Assembly: GCA_963801065.1 (NCBI GenBank)
Contig: CAWDDG010000008.1
Location: forward strand, 372,001 to 436,000
Direction of reading: 5' to 3'
Length of the DNA: 64,000 nt
DNA from: CAWDDG01 sp963801065
Lineage (GTDB): Bacteria > Actinomycetota > Actinomycetes > Jiangellales > Jiangellaceae
Below, piece after piece: positions 1-9,656 of this stretch. Each line of letters begins with the position of its first letter. Positions within the stretch are counted from its first letter, which is position 1. The notes under the pieces are model-generated. The model saw only the letters and a list, made by a program, of their open reading frames with translations. It did not search any database and was not told the DNA's origin. A program made the position numbers and the translations under genes.

Positions 1-24
1 CGGGTGCTGGCGCGGCGTGACACC

Positions 25-795
25 TCAGGGCTCGCGCCTCTCGACCCGAGTCCACCCGGTCCAACCACGCTCGGCGATCAGCTCCCGCAGCCGCGCGACC
101 GCGGGGTGGGAAGCATCGGCGAACGAGTCCATCAGGCGGATGAACGCCGCGTCCGGCATGTGCTCGTCTTGCCAGTCCAGCTCCCCGCTGGCCGCCGCCT
201 GCTCGAACAGCTCGCTCATCAGGTCGGCCGTCTCGCGCAGGAGCTCCTCGTCGGGCCAGTTCTCTGCGATCCGACCGATGAGCTGGTAGACACGGACGAT
301 CTTCGGGTTGGCCAGCTGGGCCACCTTGTCGGCCATGATCGCCGGGAGTTCTTCCGGATATCGCGCCGCCATCAGGATCCAGGCATCTCGCTCGCCCTCG
401 ATGGCCGCCTCCGGTGCTCCGGTGGCACGCAGGCGGTCCAGGTAGTCGACCACCTCCTTTGGGAGGGCCAACGAATCGCCGGAGCCCAGCTGCGCGATCC
501 GCCGGCGGTGCTCCTGGAGGGCGCGGATCTGCGCACGTAGCTGCCGGTCGATCTCGGCGGTCGCGGCGGCGAACGTCTGCGGGTCGGCGTCGAGTAGCTC
601 GCGGACCCGGGCCAGCGGGACGCCGGCCTCGGCCAGGGTGCGGATCCGGATGAGTCGCACGACTGCGGCGGCGTCGTAGGTCCGGTAGCCGGAGGCGTCC
701 CGCTCGGGCTCTGGCAGCAGTCCGATCTGGTGGTAGTGCCGCACCGCGCGGATGGTCACCCCGGCGTAGGACGCCAGCCGTCCGATCGTCAGCAT
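25..795 (-). CDS. MerR-family transcriptional regulator
   Basis: 256 aa. The N-terminus is a MerR winged helix: MLTIGRLASYAGV is the recognition helix-turn-helix start and RAVRHYHQIGLLPEP is the wing motif, followed by DASGYRTYD and a dimerisation coiled coil (about residues 75-115). The remaining roughly 130 residues form an effector domain that I cannot assign to a ligand. It is the last gene of a co-directional set with an ABC permease and ATPase, 30 nt after the permease stop, so it probably controls that exporter and itself. MerR proteins bind dyads inside a long promoter spacer, and a dyad lies just upstream of the ATPase gene. Family assignment is firm; the inducer is unknown. Confidence 0.9.
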   Translation of the reverse strand: MLTIGRLASYAGVTIRAVRHYHQIGLLPEPERDASGYRTYDAAAVVRLIRIRTLAEAGVPLARVRELLDADPQTFAAATAEIDRQLRAQIRALQEHRRRIAQLGSGDSLALPKEVVDYLDRLRATGAPEAAIEGERDAWILMAARYPEELPAIMADKVAQLANPKIVRVYQLIGRIAENWPDEELLRETADLMSELFEQAAASGELDWQDEHMPDAAFIRLMDSFADASHPAVARLRELIAERGWTGWTRVERREP

Positions 796-825
796 GGCCT
801 CAGCCTGCCCGAAGGAGACACATCG

Positions 826-1588
826 TCAACTGATCTTGCGGTGGTAGGTGGCCATGGCGAGGGCGTAGGCGACGATGAGGATGCCGAGGCACCAGGCGAG
901 GGCGATCCAGATGTCGGTGCTGACTGGCTGCTGTGTGTACAGGTCGCGGATCGTGTTGACGATGGATGTCACCGGCTGGTTCTCGGCGAAGGCGCGCACC
1001 GGTCCGGGCATGGTTGCGGTGAGCACGAATGCCGAGCTGATGAACGGCAGGAAGATGAGCGGGTAGGAGAACGCGCCCGCGCCGTCCACGGTCTTCGCGG
1101 ACAGGCCGGCGATGACGGCGAGCCAGGTCAACGCCACAGTGAACAGGATCAGGATGCCGGTGACCGCGAGCCAGGCCAGCACTCCCGCGCCCGAGCGGAA
1201 GCCCATGAGGAGGGCGACGAGTACGACGACCACGACCGAGATCAGACTGGCGACCAGCGAGGTCAGCACGTGCGCCCACAGCAGGGATGAGCGTGCGATC
1301 GGCATGGACTGGAAGCGCTCGAAGATGCCGCTCTGCATGTCCGTTGAAGAGCCGGAAGGCGGTGTAGGAGATGCTCGAGGCGATCGTGATGAGCAGGATG
1401 CCGGGTAGCAGGTAGTTCACGTACTGGTCCGACCCGGTGCTGATCGCGCCGCCGAACACGTAGACGAACAGCAGCATGAGGGCGATCGGCATGATCGTGG
1501 TCGTGATGATGGTGTCCGGGCTGCGCGTGATGTGGCGCAGGGTCCGTCCGGTCAGGAGGGCGGTGTCACCGAAGAAGCGCTTGGTCAT
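826..1588 (-). CDS. ABC-2 type transporter permease (DrrB-like), frameshifted
   Basis: The N-terminal part (from position 1588: MTKRFFGDTALLTGRTLRHI, first membrane segment, YVNYLLPGILLITIA) and the C-terminal part (ending at 826, SIVNTIRDLYTQQPVSTDIW) are in different frames. The join falls at the C pair 1341-1342: removing one base reads ...AFRLFN-DMQSGIFERFQSMPIARSS, the usual ABC-2 permease core. Restored length is about 253 aa with six membrane segments, normal for the daunorubicin-resistance-type permease family. The ATPase gene stops 9 nt upstream, so the two form one exporter of unknown substrate, probably a hydrophobic drug or metabolite. A single-base shift in an otherwise intact gene could be a sequencing error. 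Confidence 0.85.
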
Positions 1589-1597
1589 CGCTGTTCC

Positions 1598-2410
<813 letters not shown>

Positions 2411-2428
2411 CTGGATATCTATGGACAT

Positions 2429-2458
2429 GACGACAGCGTGCAGGGTTGACGCTGCGTC
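2429..2458. promoter_or_regulatory. Imperfect dyad upstream of ABC-merR operon
   Basis: Arms GACGACAGCGT (2429-2439) and ACGCTGCGTC (2449-2458) are inverted complements apart from one bulged base, around a 9-nt centre. The site abuts the start region of the ATPase gene in an operon that ends with merR. It is a reasonable MerR operator candidate, but I do not see clear -35/-10 elements flanking it. Confidence 0.35.
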
Positions 2459-2578
2459 ATGGTCAAGCCCCGCGAGCAAGGAGCGCAGTCTGTTCAGGTT
2501 CCGGGGAGTGGCGTCAAGGCTGATCCTTCGCTCGCTCATCGGCATGAGCGAGTGTGTCGGGCACATGGTCCCAACCAA

Positions 2579-2958
2579 TTTGTTCTGGCGATACTCCTAC
2601 AGGAGGCTGGCGGGTCACGGCCCTTCCGTGGAGGGCCACTCTGGCGAGCCCTCGACACCCGACCTCGACCGCACGGTCCGCGGCTGAGCGGACGTCTTTG
2701 AATCCGGCTTCGTGATGCCTTCTCCTGGCCTACCGTCTCCTCGGTGGGGACGAGGTCCGCCAAGGAAGACCCGCTGGCTGACGGCGTCAGTGCGCCTTGT
2801 GCCGGATCTTCAGTCGCCCGTACTCCATGGTGCCGGAGATCCGGATCCGCGGTCCGCCAGCGTCGAGGCGCTGCGGGGTCTTGTAGACCGGCTGTTTCCA
2901 GACCGTGCTCAGGTCGTCGCTGTCGACAACGGCATCGTCGGGCAACGCGATCCTTGCT
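2579..2958. other. Intergenic, no convincing gene
   Basis: Between the ABC operon and a decayed small gene. A short minus-strand open stretch ending at 2787 reads ...RLDAGGPRIRISGTMEYGR... but has no start codon or family I recognise; it may be the remnant of another gene. Nothing else is supported. Confidence 0.4.
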
Positions 2959-3245
2959 CTACCGAAGCGGAGGGACGACGTCGAGACGTGGATCACCCAG
3001 AAGCCGGTCGATGGCCGAGACGTCGGCTCCGATCCCGGCCCAATGCGGGTCGACGTCGTTGGCGAGGCACCAGGCGTGGTCGGCTGGCCAGATGAACCCG
3101 GGGTTGGGCATTCAGGATCGGGCAAGAACCGCAGCCTCGCATACACCGGGAAGCCGGCAGGTCCAAAGCCGACCAGCTGCTGCCACGGTCGCGCGCTGGC
3201 CACGATCCAGCCCGCTGCCGACAGATCGGAACAAGGTGTGAGCAT
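2959..3245 (-). pseudogene. Small conserved hypothetical protein, frameshifted
   Basis: Starting at the ATG at 3245, one frame reads AGWIVASARPWQQLVGFGP then GFPVYARLRFLPDP; near 3110 the homologous reading continues in the next frame as GFIWPADHAWCLANDVDP, HWAGIGADVSAIDRLL and GDPRLDVVPPLR, ending with TAG at 2959-2961. Adding one base gives a clean 95-aa protein, so a single deletion explains the break. The pattern of Trp and Asp residues resembles a small actinobacterial protein family of unknown function that I recall only by sequence style. No function is proposed. Confidence 0.55.
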
Positions 3246-3321
3246 CACACAACCATGGCGCCGCCTCACACAACGCAACAACCCACCCGCGGCTAGATGC
3301 GGACGTCTCTTCGAACCGAGC

Positions 3322-4194
3322 TCACTGGGGCCGCAGGGCGGCGGTGAGCGCTTGGACTCCGGGATGCCGTGCTGCGCCCCGCCGGACTGTCGTGAAGATT
3401 TGCCGCGTCGGACGATCGCGCATTCGGTGAGCCACCACATCTTGACGGTGACGAGCACCTGCCAGGTCGGGGAGCAGAGCGGCTGCGAGGCCGGCCTCGA
3501 CGAGTCGTAGGTGGATTTGCAGGTCGGTGGAGGTGAAGCGGACATCGGGCTCGAACCCCGCTTCTCGACAGGCGGCCATGGCCCACTCCCGCGCGGTGGT
3601 GCCGACGGGTTCCATCACGAACGGGCGCGACTTGAGGGCGGGCAGGGAGCGTTCAGTCCACCCGGTGGGGATGATGAGTCGTAGTTCGTCGGTGAGCAGG
3701 TCGTGCCGCTCGGTCTCGCGTGGGCGGGGCAGTGGGTGTCCGGGGTACTCCTCGCCGAGGACGAGGTCGAACTCGCCGACCACCAGGGCGGGCAGGGCGA
3801 GCTCGGGCTCAAGTTCGGTGACCTCGACCCGCAGCGAGGGGTGTTGCTGCTCGAGCCGGGCGAGCGCGGGCGGGACGAGTGTGAGGACGGCGCTCTGGAA
3901 GGCAGCGACGTGCAGCGTGCCGACGCACTGGCGCAGTGACTGCGCCAGTGCGGCTTCGGCGCGTTCCATCTCCTCCAGCAGCACCTCGGTGTGCGCGACG
4001 AGCAGGTCGGCTTGGGCGGTGAGCCGGACCCGGCGGCCGGCTCGCTCGAGGAGGCGCACCCCGGTCTCCTTCTCCAGTGCGGTGAGCTGCTGGGAGACCG
4101 CGGACGGGCTGTAGGACAGCGCCTCGGCCACGGCGGTGATGGTGCCCCGTCGGGCGAGCTCTCGGAGCAGCCGTAGCCGTCGAAGGTCGAGCAT
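3322..4194 (-). CDS. LysR-family transcriptional regulator
   Basis: 290 aa. The N-terminal helix-turn-helix is RRLRLLRELARRGTITAVAE followed by LSYSPSAVSQQLTALEKETG, and a periplasmic-binding-protein-like effector domain occupies about residues 90-290. It diverges from the diaminopropionate ammonia-lyase-like operon with 81 bp between starts, the standard arrangement for a LysR activator and its target. The inducer is probably an amino acid or degradation intermediate handled by that operon; this is inference. Start chosen at the ATG preceding the HTH, with no upstream room for a longer domain. Confidence 0.92.
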   Translation of the reverse strand: MLDLRRLRLLRELARRGTITAVAEALSYSPSAVSQQLTALEKETGVRLLERAGRRVRLTAQADLLVAHTEVLLEEMERAEAALAQSLRQCVGTLHVAAFQSAVLTLVPPALARLEQQHPSLRVEVTELEPELALPALVVGEFDLVLGEEYPGHPLPRPRETERHDLLTDELRLIIPTGWTERSLPALKSRPFVMEPVGTTAREWAMAACREAGFEPDVRFTSTDLQIHLRLVEAGLAAALLPDLAGARHRQDVVAHRMRDRPTRQIFTTVRRGAARHPGVQALTAALRPQ

Positions 4195-4208
4195 CGGGGC
4201 TCCTCAAG

Positions 4209-4258
4209 CATCAGGTTTGCTTCACATTACCGTGCTGGTTTCCGCGCTGGACCTGATG
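4209..4258. promoter_or_regulatory. Inverted repeat in LysR/lyase divergent promoter
   Basis: CATCAGGT (4209-4216) and ACCTGATG (4251-4258) are perfect inverted copies separated by 34 nt, filling most of the divergent intergenic region. Spaced half-sites are compatible with a LysR tetramer contacting recognition and activation sites, but the classical T-N11-A form is not obvious. Confidence 0.35.
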
Positions 4259-4275
4259 AGTGGCAGGCGGGGACG

Positions 4276-5310
4276 ATGGGTCACATGACGGCGTGGTACT
4301 TCTCGTCGACCGCTCGGAACTGGACCTGCCCCTCCTCGCCAGGTGGCGCTCACGCCTTTCACCAGTCGCTGCCGGGCTACTCGCCCACTCCGCTGGTCTC
4401 GGTCCCCGAACTCGCCTGCGAGCTCGGAGTCGGCCAGGTGCTGGTCAAGGACGAGTCGTCACGGCTGGGCCTGCCGGCGTTCAAGGTGCTCGGCGCCTCC
4501 TGGGCCTGCCGCCGGGTGCTCCAGCAACGCCCCGGTGCCACGCTGGTGACCGCCACCGACGGCAACCACGGCCGTGCGGTCGCCCACATGGCGGCTCACT
4601 TCGGCGTCGATGCGACCGTGTTCGTCCCCGAGGTGATGCTCCCGGAGACCGCCGCACACATCGTGGACGAAGGGGCGAAGGTCGTGTGGGTGGACGGCGA
4701 CTACGACGACGCGGTGCGACGTGCCGCGGACTTCGCCGACGAGCAGCCCGACCGGGCACTGGTGCAGGACACCGCCTGGGCCGGCTACGAGCAGGTCCCC
4801 ACCTGGATCGTGGAGGGCTACCAGACGCTGCTCGACGAGGTCGACGCCCTACTCGGCGGGGCGCCGGACCTGGTGGCGGTCCCGGTCGGGGTCGGGTCGT
4901 TGGCAGAGGCGGTGGTGCGGCACTACCGACGCCCCGGCGCCGCGCACCCGAGCGTGCTCTCGGTCGAACCCGACACCGCGGCGTGCGTCCTGGCGAGCCT
5001 GACCGCCGGCCGACCCACCACGGTGGCGACCTCAGCGACGGTGATGGCCGGCCTCAACTGCGGCACCATCTCCAGCTCCGCCTGGCCGGTGCTGCACGCG
5101 GGCTGCGACGCGGCCGTGGCCGTCAGCGACGACGACGCGCTTCGCGCCGTCGCCGACCTCGACCGGCTCGGCGTCTCCTCGGGCCCCAGCGGCGCGGCCA
5201 CCCTGGCCGGCGTCCGCGCCGCTCTTACCGATCCGGAGCGGCGTGCCGCCCTGGGCCTCGATGACGACGCTGTCGTCGTCTTGCTCAGCACGGAAGGACA
5301 CGCTCGATGA
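4276..5310 (+). CDS. Diaminopropionate ammonia-lyase-like PLP enzyme
   Basis: 344 aa, fold type II PLP enzyme. GYSPTPLVSVPELA is followed by VKDESSRLGLPAFKVLGAS, with K70 as the Schiff-base lysine, and by the phosphate/cofactor loop TATDGNHGRAVA. The family (DpaL/YgeX) eliminates ammonia from 2,3-diaminopropionate to give pyruvate; related threonine-dehydratase-like activity is possible. ATG 4276 and ATG 4285 are both usable. Its stop overlaps the next ATG (ATGA at 5307-5310), so it is the first gene of a three-gene operon. E. coli ygeX is likewise followed by an M20-type hydrolase gene, ygeY. Confidence 0.82.
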   Translation: MGHMTAWYFSSTARNWTCPSSPGGAHAFHQSLPGYSPTPLVSVPELACELGVGQVLVKDESSRLGLPAFKVLGASWACRRVLQQRPGATLVTATDGNHGRAVAHMAAHFGVDATVFVPEVMLPETAAHIVDEGAKVVWVDGDYDDAVRRAADFADEQPDRALVQDTAWAGYEQVPTWIVEGYQTLLDEVDALLGGAPDLVAVPVGVGSLAEAVVRHYRRPGAAHPSVLSVEPDTAACVLASLTAGRPTTVATSATVMAGLNCGTISSSAWPVLHAGCDAAVAVSDDDALRAVADLDRLGVSSGPSGAATLAGVRAALTDPERRAALGLDDDAVVVLLSTEGHAR

Positions 5311-5729
5311 CCCGCACTGTTCGGATCAACCACGACCGGCTCTGGGCCTCCCTGATGGAGCTCAAGGAGATCGGTGCCTACGACGACGAGGCCACCGGGC
5401 TGCGCGGGGTCCGACGCCTGGCGCTGACCGACGCCGACGCCGAGGCCCGGCGCCGCTGCGTGGAGTGGATGCTCGAGGCCGGGCTGGAGGTGCGGGTCGA
5501 CCGCATCGGCAACGTCTACGCCACCCGCCCGGGCCGCGACCGGTCCCTGCCGTGTGTGCTGATGGGCTCCCACATCGACACCGTCGCCACCGGCGGAGCC
5601 TTCGACGGCACCCTCGGCGTGCTCGGCGGCATCAGGCACACACCCCGCGAGTACTCCATCCCCGACGCCTGCGCCAACGGCACCGACGTGCTGGCCAACG
5701 CCGTCCTCCGCCTGACAGACCAGCCGTGA
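5307..5729 (+). pseudogene. Internally deleted N-carbamoyl-amino-acid hydrolase (AllC/HyuC-like)
   Basis: 140 aa against about 410 for the family. Residues 1-108 match the N-terminus, including zinc-site motif GSHIDTVATGG and the bridging Asp of GAFDGTLGVLGG; the chain then jumps to the extreme C-terminus, IRHTPREYSIPDACANGTDV. About 270 residues are lost in frame at the GG codons near 5625-5635, removing the Glu pair and the central His of the dinuclear site and the dimerisation domain. Catalysis is very unlikely. ATGA and GTGA couplings to both neighbours are intact, so the deletion may be recent or may be an assembly collapse. Confidence 0.8.
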
Positions 5730-6865
5730 CGGCCGCGAGCGAGACTGTCCTGGACCTGCTCGAGGGCTTGGTGCGCATCGACTCGGTCAACCCCGGCCTC
5801 GACCCGGCCGGCTCAGGCGAGGCGCAGATAGCCGCCTACATCGCGCGGTGGGGGCGGAGCGCCGGCCTCCGCGTCGAAGTACTCGAGGGCACCACCGGCC
5901 GGCCCAGCGTCATCCTGCGCGGCGGCCGGGACAGGGGCGGGCGCCGGCTGCTGTTGTGCGGCCACCTTGACACCGTCGGCCTGGCCGGCATGAGCGACGC
6001 CCTGACGCCCCGCGTCGAGGGCGACCGGCTCCACGCCCGCGGCGCCTACGACATGAAGGCCGGCCTCGCCGCCGCGCTTGTCGCCTGCCGAGATGCGTCC
6101 CACGCCGGCATCGACGGAGAGGTCATCGTGGCCGCCGTCGCCGACGAGGAACTCGCCAGCCGGGGCATCCAAGAAGTGCTCACTCAGCTCGACCTGGCCA
6201 GCATCGACGCCGCCGTCGTGACCGAGCCAACCGAACGGCAGGTCGGCACCGCCCACCGCGGGTTCGTCTGGACCGAGGTCACCGTCACCGGCGTCGCCGC
6301 CCACGGCTCACGCCCACACCTCGGCGCCGACGCCATCCTCGCCGCCGGCCACCACCTGGTCGCCTTCGACGAGCTCGACAAACAGCTCCGCGACCGGCCG
6401 CACCCCTTCCTCGGCCCCGGCAACCTCCACGCATCCCTGATAACCGGCGGCACCGAGGAATCCACCATCCCCGACCGCTGCGTGTTCACCGTCGAACGAC
6501 GAACCCTCCCCGGAGAGACCCTCGAACGCGTCGAGGCCGACGTCGCCGCCCTCCTCGAACAGTGCCGTCCCACCGACCCACGGCTCACCGCAACCGCGCG
6601 GACCGTCCTGCACCGCGCCCCGATGGAGACACCCCACGACGCCCAGATCGTCCAGGCGCTGCTAGCCGCAGCAGGGCCGGGCGCGGCGGTGGCCCCGATG
6701 TCGTACTGGGCCGACTCGGCCTTCCTCGCCGCGACAGGCATCCCGACCGTGCTCTACGGACCAGAAGGGGAAGGAGCCCACGCCGACGTCGAGTGGGTCA
6801 GCCGCTCCGGCACCAGCACCGCCGCGGCCGTCCTCACGCACCTCGCTCAGGACTTCTGCCGCTGA
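5726..6865 (+). CDS. M20-family amidohydrolase (ArgE/DapE-like deacylase)
   Basis: 379 aa from a GTG at 5726 that overlaps the preceding stop (GTGA). Zinc ligands are visible as LLLCGHLDTVG (H80, D82 region), ARGAYDMKAGLA (D109) and AVADEELASRG (E141-E142), followed by the inserted dimerisation domain (about 175-290) and a distal metal region EGEGAHADVEW near the C-terminus. The family hydrolyses N-acyl amino acids such as N-acetylornithine or N-succinyl-diaminopimelate. Downstream of a diaminopropionate lyase-like gene it probably removes an acyl group from a diamino acid; the exact substrate is inference. Confidence 0.85.
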   Translation: MTAASETVLDLLEGLVRIDSVNPGLDPAGSGEAQIAAYIARWGRSAGLRVEVLEGTTGRPSVILRGGRDRGGRRLLLCGHLDTVGLAGMSDALTPRVEGDRLHARGAYDMKAGLAAALVACRDASHAGIDGEVIVAAVADEELASRGIQEVLTQLDLASIDAAVVTEPTERQVGTAHRGFVWTEVTVTGVAAHGSRPHLGADAILAAGHHLVAFDELDKQLRDRPHPFLGPGNLHASLITGGTEESTIPDRCVFTVERRTLPGETLERVEADVAALLEQCRPTDPRLTATARTVLHRAPMETPHDAQIVQALLAAAGPGAAVAPMSYWADSAFLAATGIPTVLYGPEGEGAHADVEWVSRSGTSTAAAVLTHLAQDFCR

Positions 6866-7154
6866 CTCGGTCGTCACTTGGGCATGTACGCCAGCGCCAC
6901 CGATGCGCTGGAGCAGGACGAGTCCGACGTACTCTCCACCACGCCGGTGCTACCGCGGTGCGCGAGAAGTTGGAGTGCCGGTGAGGCTGCCGTTCACCCG
7001 GTGGTCGGCTCGAACGGGCTGACGGCCAACGATTCATCGGCCGCCTCCGCGCGACTGTCTCAGTGTCCGCACGTCGGCTACCGCGCTAGATCCGTGCGTC
7101 AGCCAGGCACCGGTACGGACTTGGGGCCGTGCCATCGTCGCGGCCCCGGGGCCG

Positions 7155-8054
7155 TTAGTCGATGGTCTCGATGACGGCGCCAGTCGTGATCTCTCCGTCG
7201 CTGAGGACGTCGGCGCGCAGGCCGCCTCGGTGGATCAGCCCGCGGAGCACGCCCGTGGTGGTGAGGCGCTCCAGATGGGAGCACGGCTCACACAAGCGCC
7301 GGCCCAGGCACTCGACGTCGCCCACGCGGAAACGCCGTCCGACCAGAGAGTTCAAGTCCGCTCCGCGAGTCACCACATTGCGACGCGCCTCCGCGTAGCC
7401 GAGCTTGCCGCCGTCGGGCAACGTGAGCTCGTCGAGGACCTCGGCCTCGATCAGGGTGAGATCGTAGCCGCGGGCGGTGTCCTTGGCAGGAGTGAAGGTT
7501 CCTGCTTTGGCGGCATAGCGGTCACCATCCAAACCCCGACCAGCACGAGCGTGCGCCTGGTCGACGTGGCGCATCGGGCCAGTGGCGTGCTCCGCCACCG
7601 CGATCGCTTCGACTCGGCCGCGAAGCTGTGGAAGCGGCGAAGGGGGAGTGACAAATGCCGGATCAAGTCCACACAGAACGTAGCCCTCGCGAACCGGCAG
7701 GTCGGTCGCCGCTGCTCCCAAAAGGGCAGGGTCTTGCGGGCTGAGCACAACCCCCGAAGGGGTGCCGAACATCAGCACCGCTGTCCCGTCACCAGCAGGC
7801 TGCTCGCGGCCCGTGTCATCTAGCACGGCCAGCCAATAACCCGGCCAGTTGAAGCGCGCAGCCTTCGCGATCGAGACCAGCCCGGCACCGCGACCAGCCA
7901 GCCAGCTCCGCCAGTGAGCGATCGCCCCAGCGAAGTCGGCGCGAGGCTGCGGCACATCGGAGAGAGGCGTCTCGGTCATCGATGCCACGCACGCGGCGAA
8001 GGACCGCACTAGCTCGGGAACCGCCTCGGTGTCGGGTAGGTCGACTTCGATCAT
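7155..8054 (-). CDS. MOSC-domain protein
   Basis: 299 aa from the ATG at 8054; a longer reading to 8183 is open but has an atypical Arg/Cys-rich leader. The C-terminal half is a MOSC domain: VEAIAVAEHATGPM, AGRGLDGDRYA, GYDLTLIEAEVLDEL, EARRNVVTRGADLNSLVG and FRVGDVECLGRRLCEPCSHLE, with the conserved Cys in the last motif. MOSC proteins handle sulfur in molybdenum-cofactor chemistry. The N-terminal roughly 125 residues are a separate domain I do not recognise. It stands alone between a 289-bp gap and an LtrA gene. Confidence 0.8.
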   Translation of the reverse strand: MIEVDLPDTEAVPELVRSFAACVASMTETPLSDVPQPRADFAGAIAHWRSWLAGRGAGLVSIAKAARFNWPGYWLAVLDDTGREQPAGDGTAVLMFGTPSGVVLSPQDPALLGAAATDLPVREGYVLCGLDPAFVTPPSPLPQLRGRVEAIAVAEHATGPMRHVDQAHARAGRGLDGDRYAAKAGTFTPAKDTARGYDLTLIEAEVLDELTLPDGGKLGYAEARRNVVTRGADLNSLVGRRFRVGDVECLGRRLCEPCSHLERLTTTGVLRGLIHRGGLRADVLSDGEITTGAVIETID

Positions 8055-8207
8055 GGAGCAATTCTCACACGTCCGCGGCAGGCATGTACTGGGGAGGCGA
8101 TCGACCGCTGGGTGAGAACCGGGCCTGAGCTCATCGGCATGAGCGAGGTATCTGGCACGTGGAGTGGCACGGCCGCGTAGCAAGACGAGGAGTCGGGCGG
8201 TTGAGCC

Positions 8208-9458
8208 CTAGTCGGTGAGGGCGCGCTCGAGTGCGATGGCCATGTGCCGGTGCCCGATGGTCTCGTAGCCGATCACGATCACAAGTGGCGCGAGCATCAG
8301 GACGACGAGGCAGACCGCCATCGGCACGCCGGCGGAGGCGAGCAGTACGGCGAGCACAAGCATCGCCGCGGTACCGGCGAGGAGCCCGATGTGGAACGGG
8401 TCGCCGGCGTGGACGAGGTAGGTGTAGAGCGCGAGGAACGCGAACATGAACACCGCCACCGGGATAGCCACGGTGAGCACGGTGGCGGTGGCGCCGATCT
8501 GCGTCTGGTGGCCGATGTAGTCCGCCGCGACGTGCAGCCCGGCGCCGGTGGCGGCGATCGAGCCGAAGATCAGGATGTGCCCGTACCCCCAGGGGAAGGC
8601 CCGCTCGCGGTGGGCGTGCAGCAAGTCCCCCCACGGGACCGTGAAGTACATCCACCACAGCCCGAAGGTCAGCCCGGTGCCGGCCACCGCGACCAGCGCG
8701 GCGTCGCGGCTCCAGCCCTGAACGTCGACCACCGCGTTCAGCGAGGCGACGGTGCCGATCACCCCCTCGCCGAGGGTGATGATGGTCAGCAGTCCGTACC
8801 GTTCGGCGATGTGGTGCGCGTGCCACGGGGTGCCGCCCTTGCCGCGCTCGGCGATGACCGGGCCGACCAGCTCGACCAGCACGAGCAGCGCGCCCCACAT
8901 GAACCACGTCGCCCAGGTCGGCTGCGCCAGCAGCAGCAGCACCCAGCCGACCTGGCCGACGCCGATGGTGACGGCGTAGGTCTGGCTGGCTCGGCGGCGC
9001 GGCGGGTCCTGCCGGGCGGCCCGCAGCCACAGGAACAGCATCGCCACCCGCATCACCACGTAGCCGGCCACGGTGGCGCCGTTGTCGATGGGCTGGCCCC
9101 GGTCGAGCGAGCGGAACACCTGCGGCAGCCCCAGCGCCAGGATGATCACCCCGACCATCTGCACCATCGTGGCCAGCCGGAACACCCAGTCGTCGGTGTC
9201 GTAGGCCGAGGCGAACCAGGAGAAGTTGATCCAGGCCCAGCAGATCGCGAAGACGGCGAACCCGAACCCGGTGAGGCCGGCCCTGAGGTGCCCCTCGGCG
9301 ACAAGATGCGCCAGCTGCTCGGCGGCCACCCCGAACGCCACCACGAACGTCAGGTCGTACAGGAGCTCCAGCGGTGTCGCCGACCGGTGCTCCTCACCCG
9401 GGTCCCGGCCCGACATCGGCCGCAGCCGGTGCGCGCGAGTCTGTTCGGGGCTGGTCAT
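8208..9458 (-). CDS. Low temperature requirement protein A (LtrA) family membrane protein
   Basis: 416 aa with about ten hydrophobic segments. The N-terminus carries the LtrA hallmark ATPLELLYDLTFVVAFGVAA, followed by CWAWINFSWFASAYDTDDW and RYGLLTIITLGEGVIG. LtrA proteins are inner-membrane proteins of unknown biochemical role. Single-gene unit, divergent from the lactonase gene across 198 bp. Confidence 0.9.
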   Translation of the reverse strand: MTSPEQTRAHRLRPMSGRDPGEEHRSATPLELLYDLTFVVAFGVAAEQLAHLVAEGHLRAGLTGFGFAVFAICWAWINFSWFASAYDTDDWVFRLATMVQMVGVIILALGLPQVFRSLDRGQPIDNGATVAGYVVMRVAMLFLWLRAARQDPPRRRASQTYAVTIGVGQVGWVLLLLAQPTWATWFMWGALLVLVELVGPVIAERGKGGTPWHAHHIAERYGLLTIITLGEGVIGTVASLNAVVDVQGWSRDAALVAVAGTGLTFGLWWMYFTVPWGDLLHAHRERAFPWGYGHILIFGSIAATGAGLHVAADYIGHQTQIGATATVLTVAIPVAVFMFAFLALYTYLVHAGDPFHIGLLAGTAAMLVLAVLLASAGVPMAVCLVVLMLAPLVIVIGYETIGHRHMAIALERALTD

Positions 9459-9656
9459 CGGGACGCACCCGGCCGGTTCAACCAGTGCACCTTAGCCATG
9501 TGACCGATCCCTTCTGCCCGACGTTCCCGCGACTCTCTCAGGCGCCTCGTGCATGCGGAACCTGGCGCGATTCGCCCACCATGTCGAAATCAGCTCTGCA
9601 GCTTCTACGTCCATACGAGAGGCGCCACTCAGGGCGCCCGAGCCGAGGAGTCTGCA

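Noticed and set aside
2787..3545. 252-codon minus-strand open frame as one gene
   Set aside because: Only its middle matches a protein-like reading and that reading changes frame; its start lies antisense... within the LysR gene region on the same strand, so it is a chance extension of a remnant.
6866..7154. 98-codon frame from 6878 after the M20 gene
   Set aside because: Ser/Arg-rich, no ribosome site and no resemblance to a protein family; treated as intergenic.
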